Position numbers and translations under genes: made by a program. From contig NC_065883.2 of NCBI RefSeq assembly GCF_932274485.2, positions 10,414,222-10,478,221 of the forward strand: a DNA stretch of 64,000 bases, read 5' to 3'. Source of the DNA: Patella vulgata. Its lineage: Eukaryota; Mollusca; Gastropoda; Patellidae. The notes beneath the pieces are model-generated. The model did not search any database. It had not been told where the DNA came from and saw only the letters and a list, made by a program, of their open reading frames with translations. The first letter of the stretch is position 1. Every line of letters begins with the position of its first letter. This document shows, in pieces, positions 55,910 through 64,000 of this stretch.

Positions 55910-57015
55910 TAAATTATTATTTTTTTTTAATTTTGTAATTTCCTAAATTAATTTTCAATATTTTTAATTCTGTAAATTAATTTCTAATTTTTAAAATTAA
56001 TTTTTAATTCTGTAAATTACGGAAGCTCAAATACGAACTATTTTTGTTTATTTCTTTTCCTATTTTTATTTTCAATTTTTAATTTTGAAAAAATTAATTT
56101 CGAATTTCTATTTTTACGGAAGCTCAAATACGAACTACTTTTTGTTTTTCGATTTCCTATTTCTATTTTTAATTTTTTATTTTGAAAAATAATTTCTAAT
56201 TTCTATTTTTAATTTTGGTTTTGTAGAATAATTTTTAATTTTGTAGAATAATTTTTAATTTCGTAAATTAATTTTTAATTTCGTAAATTAATTTTTAATT
56301 TCGTAAATTAATTTTTAATTTCGTAAATTAATTTTTAATTTTGTAAATTAATTTTTAATTTTGTAAATTAATTTTTAATTTTGTAAATTAATTTTTAATT
56401 TTGTAAATTAATTTTTAATTTTGTATTTTAATTTTTAATTTTGTATTTTAATTTCCATTTTGTAAAATAATTTATAATTTTGTTTTTCTCGAGGACCATT
56501 CGGCAAACCTCGACTGATTCCTTGATCATCATCGTGTCATGTTTCTCGCCTTTACGGCGTAGCTTGATATGACTCTCCGCTATACGCCTGAGATTGTGGT
56601 ACGGTCGTAGTTTTACTGATTATAATAAACACGTGTTGCTTAACAAAAACAGTTCTTAAAAAGGCGTGTTAGTCGCAATTTTCTTTAAAGGCAGCGCGTT
56701 TGGAAGGTGTGCAGCCGAGGTCAAATAAAAGTAGGGGGTTGGATGGTCGAATGGTTAGCAGGTGCGTGCTGTATCATAAGGCCTGTCATCGTGTCAACTG
56801 GCGTGGTTTCGAATACCCGGTTGTACGTGACAAGGAGGAGGGTCGCCTGTCCAACCTCGTGGGTTTTCTTCGGGTCCCCGGTTTCCTCCCACTGGTACAG
56901 ACCCCTACGCGCAAGCGAATTATTGAAATAAAATCAAACCATATATGTTAGTCCAGAAATGACCTAGTTTGTGTCGAGTAGACGTTAAACCCCATTTCTC
57001 TCTCTCTCTCTCTCT
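55910..57015 (+). repeat. 1.1-kb tandem duplication, unit 1
   Basis: It begins AATTATTATTTTTTTTTAAT and includes an AT-rich region with the ~20-bp minisatellite AATTTTTAATTTTGTAAATT (56220-56460), a TCGGCAAACCTCGACTGATT segment related to the MITE at 39925, and an S2 SINE at 56740-57005. It is nearly identical to unit 2 except for minisatellite copy number. Confidence 0.9.
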
Positions 57016-57016
57016 C
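56740..57016 (+). mobile_element. SINE family S2 in duplication unit 1
   Basis: GGATGGTCGAATGGTTAGCA head, GTCATCGTGTCAACTGGCGT, TGACAAGGAGGAGGGTCGCC, and a GACGTTAAACCCC-(CT)n end. TCAAATAAAA lies before (about 56723) and after (57016), which suggests a target-site duplication. Confidence 0.85.
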
Positions 57017-58053
57017 AAATAAAATTATTATTTTTTTTTAATTTTGTAATTTCCTAAATTAATTTTCAATATTTTTAATTCTGTAAATTAATTTCTAATT
57101 TTTAAAATTAATTTTTAATTCTGTAAATTACGGAAGCTCAAATACGAACTATTTTTGTTTATTTCTTTTCCTATTTTTATTTTCAATTTTTAATTTTGAA
57201 AAAATTAATTTCGAATTTCTATTTTTACGGAAGCTCAAATACGAACTACTTTTTGTTTTTCGATTTCCTATTTCTATTTTTAATTTTTTATTTTGAAAAA
57301 TAATTTCTAATTTCTATTTTTAATTTTGGTTTTGTAGAATAATTTTTAATTTTTTAGAATAATTTTTAATTTCGTAAATTAATTTTTAATTTCGTAAATT
57401 AATTTTTAATTTTGTAAATTAATTTTTAATTTTGTAAATTAATTTTTAATTTTGTATTTTAATTTTTAATTTTGTATTTTAATTTCCATTTTGTAAAATA
57501 ATTTATAATTTTGTTTTTCTCGAGGACCATTCGGCAAACCTCGACTGATTCCTTGATCATCATCGTGTCATGTTTCTCGCCTTTACGGCGTAGCTTGATA
57601 TGACTCTCCGCTATACGCCTGAGATTGTGGTACGGTCGTAGTTTTACTGATTATAATAAACACGTGTTGCTTAACAAAAACAGTTCTTAAAAAGGCGTGT
57701 TAGTCGCAATTTTCTTTAAAGGCAGCGCGTTTGGAAGGTGTGCAGCCGAGGTCAAATAAAAGTAGGGGGTTGGATGGTCGAATGGTTAGCAGGTGCGTGC
57801 TGTATCATAAGGCCTGTCATCGTGTCAACTGGCGTGGTTTCGAATACCCGGTTGTACGTGACAAGGAGGAGGGTCGCCTGTCCAACCTCGTGGGTTTTCT
57901 TCGGGTCCCCGGTTTCCTCCCACTGGTACAGACCCCTACGCGCAAGCAAATTTTATTGAAATAAAATCAAACCATATATGTTAGTCCAGAAATGACCTAG
58001 TTTGTGTCGAGTAGACGTTAAACCCCATTTCTCTCTCCCTCTCTCTCTCTCAA
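57016..58053 (+). repeat. 1.1-kb tandem duplication, unit 2
   Basis: Same content as unit 1, with about four fewer 20-bp minisatellite units (57345-57490) and the same SINE at 57770-58053. The SINE is followed by the original flank TCAAATAAAAGT. Confidence 0.9.
57770..58053 (+). mobile_element. SINE family S2 in duplication unit 2
   Basis: Near-identical to the copy at 56740; differs by a small insertion at CAAGCAAATTTTATTG and in CT-tail length. Confidence 0.85.
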
Positions 58054-58140
58054 ATAAAAGTTTAAAAATAGACGAGGTAGGCCGCATACATGTATATACA
58101 AGCGTCTGTTATCAACGAAATGGGAACATTGCACTGAATA

Positions 58141-58445
58141 AAATAAAATGGGGTTTGACGTCCTATTGTTCTGCTACGACTGGGCTAATGAAGACTGGCA
58201 TACGCCATACAGTGTGCTACTAGAGAAATTTTGCCCGAGCAGCGGCGCTATACGGCCTACTCTTGTATCGAATTTTAACTGCTAAGGGGTCTTTTACCTA
58301 CACGCCAATGTGTGGGCCTTCGAGTTTTCGTCGCATCCGAACAACTCAACAGCTGTCTTTGTTAGGTCCTCCGTCCTGCACCATTTACAAGGGGAAACCA
58401 CGCCTGAAAATACCGATGAACATTCTCGGCCAACAGTGTCTTACT
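58141..58445 (-). mobile_element. SINE family S1, near full length, antisense
   Basis: AAAATGGGGTTTGACGTCCT, GACTGGGCTAATGAAGACTG, CGGCGCTATACGGCCTACTC, TAACTGCTAAGGGGTCTTTT, CCTCCGTCCTGCACCATTTA, CAAGGGGAAACCACGCCTGA, AACATTCTCGGCCAACAGTG. Confidence 0.85.
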
Positions 58446-58465
58446 CGCATTGGGTCCCATGGCGA

Positions 58466-58728
58466 CAGGGAAATGAAGTGTGGTTTAACGTCCTACTGTT
58501 CTGCTTCGACTGGACTAATGAAGACGGACATACGCCGTGCAGTGTACTATGAAGGAAATTTTATCCCGACAGCGACGCTATGGCCTAAACTTATATCGAA
58601 TTCCAACTGCGAAGAGATCTTGGTCGTAATGCCGCTGTCCGGTCAAAATTTTCCTCTTAGCACACAGTAGGGCGTATGCCCGTCTTTATTAGCCCAGTCG
58701 GAGTAGAACAACGGGACGTTAAACCCTC
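58466..58728. mobile_element. Two S1 SINE tails in inverted head-to-head arrangement
   Basis: 58466-58618 is an antisense 3' half (GGTTTAACGTCCTACTGTTC to ATTCCAACTGC). 58630-58728 is a sense 3' half (TAGGGCGTATGCCCGTCTTT, GGACGTTAAACCC). Together they form a ~260-bp inverted repeat. Confidence 0.8.
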
Positions 58729-58829
58729 TTTTAAATATCGATTAAACAGGAAAACTCTGAGCAGTATTTACAAGTCTTTCAATTTGCTAATTTAACTATT
58801 GTTGTTGCGCTTGGATACACTCTACTAAG

Positions 58830-59232
58830 TATAACCCTGATTTATTAGAAAAGCTGCATTTAGATGCCCTCCGAATTGTAATGGGATTACCACGAGGTAC
58901 ATCACGTGATATCCTGTTTTACGGAAGGGGGCTTTGAGCGCTAAATAAACGCCGTTCTATGCATAAAATGATACTTTTGACAAAATACTACATAAACTAG
59001 TGCCTGGCTACCTGTCAGACATTATACCACCCCTAGTTGCCACAACTTATTCTTACATTCTTCGAAATTCAGACAACATAAAACAAATTCCATGCAGAAC
59101 AAATCATTTTCAACACCCTTTCTATTCATCAGCGATACAAGACTGGAATAATTTAACTCCGAGTATTAAAGAACCTACAACATTCTTAGAATTTAAAATA
59201 CAAATATCTCCAATTTATCAATTGAAATGAAA
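58830..59232 (+). pseudogene. LINE ORF2 C-terminal fragment
   Basis: Frames give NPDLLEKLHLDALRIVMGLP, RGTSRDILFYGRGL, then a stop near 58936, LNKRRSMHKMILL, and after a frameshift LVPGYLSDIIPPLVATTYSY, ILRNSDNIKQIPCRTNHFQH, PFYSSAIQDWNNLTPSIKEP, TTFLEFKIQI. The pattern LxxLHLDALRIVxGLPRGTS ... FxSSAIxxWNxLxxxI..TT..FK is the end of CR1/Jockey-type ORF2. The stop TGA is supplied by a SINE tail inserted at 59228. Confidence 0.75.
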
Positions 59233-59271
59233 TGAAATGAAATGGGGTTTAACGTCCTACTGTCTTGCTCC
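59228..59271 (-). mobile_element. 44-bp SINE S1 tail insertion with 13-bp duplication
   Basis: (TGAAA)n followed by TGGGGTTTAACGTCCTACTG and TCTTGCTCC is all that remains of the SINE. TTATCAATTGAAA flanks it perfectly at 59215-59227 and 59272-59284. Confidence 0.9.
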
Positions 59272-59289
59272 TTATCAATTGAAACCTTA

Positions 59290-60180
59290 GCAAGAGGAAC
59301 TGTCAATTCATCCATTGTAAAATGTGAAACTCAGAGTGCGATCCCGACCATTATCAATTCCTGATGCACATAAGTAACGATCCTTACTGATATTGTGGTA
59401 AAATATTGGAAAATTGCGATCACTATTTTTGTTAGTGTCCTATGTACTTGACGCAAAGACAAATCACAATCGACACTTCGGACACAGACTCGGAAAATAC
59501 AAAAACTTTTCTAAACGGAAACAAAAATAAAAGTTATGAAGAAAACATTGATCTCTACTGAGTTGTCTTAAAATTTCTTAACTTAACCAAGCGTTTTAAA
59601 TGATTGTGAAATACTCGTATCTTGGTCAATTAACATGTACAGGAATATAGAATAACTATTATAACAAATCAATGATCAATGTGTGTTTATTAATAAGGTT
59701 TCAAACATGTTATATATTAAACTAAGACCTTCTAGACATTGTTAACTGATAATTAATTCAAAGTTGGAACCAAGAAATGATATGATTATATTACACTTCT
59801 AAAAATAATCATTTTAGTCTTCCATGATTCCAGCTTTGAATTTATATATTTTATCCATACCTTTGGTTTAAATCACACAATCTTTCTTTAATGATCATAT
59901 AATACGCATTTTTTCTTGTGGCTGCATCCTATTCACTTATTTTTTCAAAATGATCAATTGTGAATACTAATCTGCTATTGAATAAAATACTGTTTAAACC
60001 AAATAAATTGTATACTTAACTATATATAAATACTTCACCATATATTACCCGTACAGTCGGTGAAATTTTGATTCGTAAAAGACTTCAAGCATTGCTACTT
60101 CCATCCCAATTCCAACTCAAACGAAGATCCTCCCCAACCCAATATGTTGCGGTCGTAACTCTTACAATTTGGTCACAGCT
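59290..60180. other. No gene seen; AT-rich
   Basis: Only short frames. Confidence 0.5.
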
Positions 60181-60186
60181 TTCTCT

Positions 60187-60365
60187 TGGATGGATGAATG
60201 GTTAGCACATGCGTGCTGTATCATAAGGTCTGTCATTGAGTAAACTGGCGTGGTTTCGATTCCCCAGTTGTACGTGACAAGGAGTAGGGTTGTTTGTCCA
60301 ACCTCGTGGGTTTTCTCCGGGTTGTCCGGTTTCCCCCCACTGCTAAAAGAAACCTACGCGCAACT
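60187..60365 (+). mobile_element. SINE family S2, 3'-truncated
   Basis: GGATGGATGAATGGTTAGCA, GTGGTTTCGATTCCCCAG, TCCAACCTCGTGGGTTTTCT, CTACGCGCAACTCC. It stops before the usual AAATAAAATTAAACC segment. Confidence 0.8.
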
Positions 60366-60369
60366 CCAG

Positions 60370-60975
60370 TTCCCATTCAGCAAAACAAGATTTCACTTAC
60401 CTCACTTGTCTACAACTAGCTGGTCGGATAGCCGCTGAAAGTAAAATTTCCCTTAGCTGATCGGGTACCCGATTAATATAAGATTTTATACAATTTATAG
60501 GTCACGTGCACCTGTGACTCATGCAGTTGCCAGTGCATACGCACGCTACGCTGCACAGCGTCAATGGTCCCTAGATTTGACTCTTTTCAAACTTTTTTCA
60601 AATATTCACGCTACGATGCTCTGTGTTTGTAGTCACAAGATTTATTATTTTTTAAACTGGCGACGACGACGTCTATATGAATTATTAGTACAGTTATCTA
60701 TGATAATGTAATAAGGGTAATAAAGTATACAGAACTTACATGTATTGCTTAAGTAACTTACTTAAAAAAAACGTTATAGAAGGAGGGTGGTGGTCCGAGA
60801 TGACACGTGACAATCAGTAGAGTAGCCTATAGCTAACGTCGTTGATATTCTCTGGATTCTTTAATCTCCTCCCTCTCCACTGCTAAAGATCAGTACGTGA
60901 AAGTGAATTATCTAAATTCAGATTAACATATCAAATGACCTATTCGTGATGGGGTCCGCTCTCCTTCAACAACTT
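60370..60975. other. No gene seen
   Basis: A GATATTCTCTGG...CTCCCTCTCCACTGCTAAAG stretch (60848-60900) looks like a diverged SINE core. Confidence 0.4.
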
Positions 60976-60979
60976 AGGC

Positions 60980-61115
60980 CAAAGTCTGTTATTTATTCAA
61001 ATCATAGGTTCGATCCAGGCTTTGCAAGTGGTAAGGAAAATACCAGTTCACCTTGTGGGTTTCCTCACACTTCGAAAGCCCCCCCCCCCCGCATCACCGC
61101 GCAAGTGAATTATTG
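60980..61115 (+). mobile_element. Diverged SINE S2-like fragment
   Basis: GTCTGTTATTTATTCAAATC, ATAGGTTCGATCCAGGC (canonical box B GGTTCGATCC), ACCTTGTGGGTTTCCTCACA, poly-C, CGCGCAAGTGAATTATTGAA. A similar head fragment occurs at about 780-850. Confidence 0.7.
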
Positions 61116-61119
61116 AACA

Positions 61120-61650
61120 AAAAAATGTATATGTTAGACCCAAATTTAGCAAGCGACTTTTTAAACAAAGATATATATGTCACATGTTGGACATTTATGG
61201 CAAGGTTTGGGGGAGTTTCACAAGATATTGTGACCCATTTAACTCCCTGTATGGTAGTACATTCAACAATATTTTCGACTAATGTTCATAGGGCGTTTTG
61301 GTCTGTGGTGTTTTTTTTTGTTTTACAACAAAATATTGTACATAGAAAAAAAAGTCAATTCTTTCAAAAATTTCTACTTTGACCGAAAAGTTGGTGGCTA
61401 AAAATTGGATGTTTAACACCACTTCTTTTCTATTGCACTACAGTTTTAACTAGGACTATATAGACTAAAATACAAAAAATACCCATCCTGAATCAGATAA
61501 CACATTTCTATATAATGACTGTTGTTTATGTTTTTATTTGTATAAATTACATCCTTCTTCTGTGCGATGAAAAACGTCTACTGCTTTTCTACAACTGTGT
61601 TATTACCCGGAAAGCATTGCTGCCGTCTACTTTTTGTCGAGTCCCAACTA
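61120..61650. other. No gene seen
   Basis: A 109-aa frame (61053-61382) starts in SINE sequence and continues into A/T-rich DNA; not called. Confidence 0.45.
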
Positions 61651-61654
61651 CTAA

Positions 61655-61915
61655 AGCGGTGGACACACTAGTCGAATGATTCGGCTGTGACGTGAAAGGT
61701 GATGCAATCGGCAGGTTGAATCGAGCGAAGCATTCGGCTAATGTGTCCACCCATTCGGCCGAATAAAATTCACGTGATAGACTGAAGACATAGACGCCGC
61801 CATGTTTAATCATGTGACGTGAAAGGTGATGCAATCGGCAGGTTGAATCGAGCGAAGCATTCGGCTAGTGTGTCCACCCATTCGGCCGAACGATTCGGCT
61901 AATGTGTCCACTGCT
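61655..61915. mobile_element. MITE with TAA duplication (PIF/Harbinger-like)
   Basis: Ends AGCGGTGGACACACTAGTCG and (right complement) AGCAGTGGACACATTAGCCG, about 30-35 bp. TAA lies outside both (61652-61654, 61916-61918). It contains a 127-bp-spaced internal duplication of about 75 bp (GTGACGTGAAAGGTGATGCA at 61687 and 61814). No coding. A 3-bp TAA duplication is typical of PIF/Harbinger. Confidence 0.75.
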
Positions 61916-62108
61916 TAAGTCATTTGTGATGTACTGTCCACGTGTAAACGACAACGCAGTTTTTCATCCCATCCACGGATGATCTACCGTATAAGTAACG
62001 GGCTATTTATATTGGGCAAGATCTAAATATTAAGGCCACTTCCAGATTTCGTCAAGGTCACCGAGATGTAAATAGGGTTGGGGCACGTGATTGTTTACGA
62101 GATAATGA

Positions 62109-62182
62109 ATTAGGGTTACGATAAGGGTTAGGGCTATGTCTTGGGTTAGGGCTATGTCTTGGGTTAGAGTTAGCGCTTAGGC
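62109..62182 (+). repeat. Degenerate TTAGGG-like interstitial repeat
   Basis: TTAGGGTTACGATAAGGGTT, then (AGGGCTATGTCTTGGGTT)2. It resembles the animal telomere repeat but is mixed with an 18-bp unit. Confidence 0.5.
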
Positions 62183-62214
62183 TAAAAATGGAGGTTGCCT
62201 TAAGAAATATATTT

Positions 62215-62440
62215 TACGCTGGGTTCCCACTGTCGTGCGATGTGTAACGATAGGTAGGATTGTCCCTAATGGGTCCACGAATGGGTGCATAAAAGTTCGG
62301 ATACGTTTCGATACGATCAACACGATTGCTACTACTGACCTCAATGTATGCTAAGATCTCACAGGATCATCACGATGACTCCAAGATGCAAACCACGATT
62401 TCAGTCGTAGCGTGAATCGTGACAGTGGGAACGTAGCATA
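62215..62440. mobile_element. MITE with GTTCCCACTGTC termini
   Basis: Inverted ends TGGGTTCCCACTGTCGTGCG and (right complement) TACGTTCCCACTGTCACGAT. Inner CGATNNGATCNNCACGATT-like motifs repeat. No coding. Confidence 0.65.
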
Positions 62441-62449
62441 ACCATTTAT

Positions 62450-63240
62450 ACTGAGTACTGCCCAATGCAACTTTCCCCTCGAATCACCGTTCGTGCTGGA
62501 AGCGGCGACTCGCGCGGATAATCGTAGATGAAACTGGCGCATAGACGATTTGACAATGTATGGCTCTGGTTTGCTAATGAAAATTGTTGGCTCGGGGGCC
62601 ACGTTCGCGTTCAGGTAAGTATAAACGACTGCATTCAAACAGTAGTTAAGTCAATCCAATGCGATCGACGCGTTCACGGTCGTGGTCGCATTCGCATTCC
62701 TCAGACATTTACCACGATAACACATGAATCTTTGGGAAAGTTGAAAACCTGACAAGTATATGTGACTTATTTTGAACAATGACAGCTAACAACTAGACCA
62801 GCCTCTGCCTGCATGACAAACTGCATAGTTAAACACAGCTAAAATATCTGGCCATATCCCTTTAAACTAATGTCGCACAGAACAATAAATAGTTAAAAGT
62901 CTGAATAACCGAACGTCTAAACGTGGGATGTGTAGATGGAAAGATAAAAATATCAGTAATTAGGACACCAGGATGTACAGATATTGAAAGTTACCAATGC
63001 GGAACCAAATTGTTTTTTTCTGTAGGTGGGCATAAAAAAGAAAGGAAAAAAATGTGAAGCTTTGTAGAAGGATTATAACACATTTGCTTCAAAATCTATT
63101 TTAGCGTTATATAATATAACTGTCGTTTGCTTGCTCTTATTTGTTGAATAGGATCATGTCAAAATATTAGACATTTGTTGGAGGTGTGTGTAAGTCTCTT
63201 GATGAGTTAATAGATAAGAGATTTATTAAATGACTAGCAG
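62450..63240. other. No gene seen
   Basis: Frames of 74-95 aa overlap on both strands without family resemblance. Confidence 0.45.
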
Positions 63241-63244
63241 GATA

Positions 63245-63393
63245 CCCAAATTCGCACTGCGACCAATTCGCCAGGGGCACAAGTTTACCAGGGGTCCAAA
63301 TTCGTCTGGGGCACCTCATTAGCCCGGCTGGCCCAAATTCGATGACCTAAAGTGTTCTCGGGGTCATGTTAGTTAATTGGATGCTACATATGT

Positions 63394-63430
<37 letters not shown>

Positions 63431-63665
63431 GGGGTTTAACGTCCACTCGACACAAACTAGGTCATTTCGGGACTAACATATGGTTTAATTTTATTTCAAT
63501 AATTCGCTTGCGCATATAGGGTCTTTAGCAGTGGGAGGATTTAGCAGGATTCGAAACCACGCCAGTCGAGTCAATGATAGACTTTATGATACAGCGCGCG
63601 CACGCTAACCATTCATATGTGGGGGTAGAACGCGGCGACGAAGAGTGATGGGCGAACATACACAC
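63245..63665 (-). repeat. Dispersed repeat R3, second copy, interrupted by a SINE
   Basis: Reverse complement of 14860-15075: GGGCGAACATACACACACAC, CGCGGCGACGAAGAGTGATG, then after the SINE CATGTTAGTTAATTGG and an array of CCAAATTCGNCNGGGGC units. Confidence 0.7.
63397..63613 (-). mobile_element. SINE family S2 with internal deletion and target-site duplication
   Basis: (GA)n, AAATGGGGTTTAACGTCCAC, AATTCGCTTGCGCATATAGG, GTGGGAGGATTTAGCAGGAT, CACGCTAACCATT. The GGAAACCGGAGG...GTACAACCGG core is deleted. CATATGTGGG flanks it at 63387-63396 and 63614-63623. Confidence 0.9.
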
Positions 63666-63726
63666 ACACACTTTGATTGTATTAATATAATCTATATATA
63701 TATTTGTGACTGTTGTTTGTATGTCT

Positions 63727-64000
63727 GTCTGTTCGGGTTTGGCGGTTACACTAGGTCTGCCCCGAGTCTGAAATTTGGGGTATCGGGGTAGCTCGGACCG
63801 GGGGGTAACATAGGCCAGGTGGCGTTAGTCTACCACTTCCGGTTTCGGAGTTATGACCCCCGAGCGAAGCCGGTCTGTTCGGGGTTGGCGGCTACACTAG
63901 GTCTGCCCCGAGTCTGAAATTTGGGGTATAGGGAAAGCTCGGACCGGGAATTAACATAGGCCAGGTGGCGTTAGTCTACCACTTACGGTTTCGGAGCTAT
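63727..64000 (+). repeat. 146-bp tandem repeat, continuing past the window
   Basis: GTCTGTTCGGGTTTGGCGGT at 63727 and GTCTGTTCGGGGTTGGCGGC at 63873, each followed by CACTAGGTCTGCCCCGAGTC, TGAAATTTGGGGTAT, AACATAGGCCAGGTGGCGTT and GTCTACCACTT.CGGTTTCGG. GC-rich; at least two units, truncated by the end of the window. Confidence 0.9.

Noticed and set aside
56700-57964. Duplicated 74-83-aa frames (MEGVQPRSNKSRG...)
   Set aside because: They read through the S2 SINE; identical in both units only because the segment is duplicated.
62109-62182. Telomere end or chromosome terminus
   Set aside because: Only a few degenerate TTAGGG-like words mixed with an 18-bp unit; interior sequence continues on both sides.

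Overview
The window looks like nuclear DNA from a mollusc, most likely a limpet-like gastropod or a relative. This is inferred from the AT-rich sequence, GT-AG introns, dense tRNA-derived SINEs ending in ACGTTAAACCCC, molluscan-type MITEs and LINE remnants; it was not checked against any database. There is no bacterial-style gene packing. Most of the 64 kb is intron or repeat, and the real coding signal is short exons on the minus strand.

The main genic content is a family of duplicated minus-strand genes built from phase-1 exon cassettes: an N-terminal membrane anchor with an acidic/polar linker, one or more coiled-coil exons, a ~303-bp CARD (caspase recruitment, death-fold) exon, and an ankyrin-repeat exon. 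The fullest locus (call it gene B) runs from the ATG at 39852 down to about 19.5 kb: anchor exon (39852-39639), coiled coil (39255-39079), CARD (38226-37921), long coiled coil (37121-36666), coiled coil (36191-35925), second CARD (29259-28957), then a decayed ankyrin exon (24390 to about 19544) split by a 3.9-kb insertion. A second locus (gene C) runs from 55249 to 51362: linker, coiled coil and an open ankyrin exon whose last codons come from an antisense SINE. A third locus (gene A) keeps only linker and coiled-coil exons at 10.66-9.44 kb. An isolated CARD exon, plus a broken partial one, lies on the plus strand at 13.0-13.7 kb. The architecture suggests a membrane-tethered, oligomerising death-fold protein, possibly in innate immunity or cell-death signalling; that role is inference.

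The rest is mobile DNA. At 6.2-9.1 kb is a ~2.95-kb fold-back-like inverted repeat around a RecQ-helicase-like fragment. At 20.2-24.2 kb three ~1.3-kb tandem units sit inside the ankyrin pseudogene, beside a GIY-YIG fragment of a Penelope-like element. At 26.1-28.1 kb is a TTAA-flanked, Kolobok-like element with a nested MITE. At 30.35-35.72 kb is a complex two-tier inverted repeat inside an intron of gene B. At 42.2-46.5 kb is a broken LTR-retrotransposon fossil with SINEs inserted in it, next to a dead Tc1-like transposase. At 55.9-58.05 kb is a recent 1.1-kb tandem duplication. Two SINE families (a CATTT-tailed one and a CT-tailed one) share the same 3' end and occur throughout, some with intact target-site duplications. 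Several palindromic MITEs and satellite-like arrays complete the picture.
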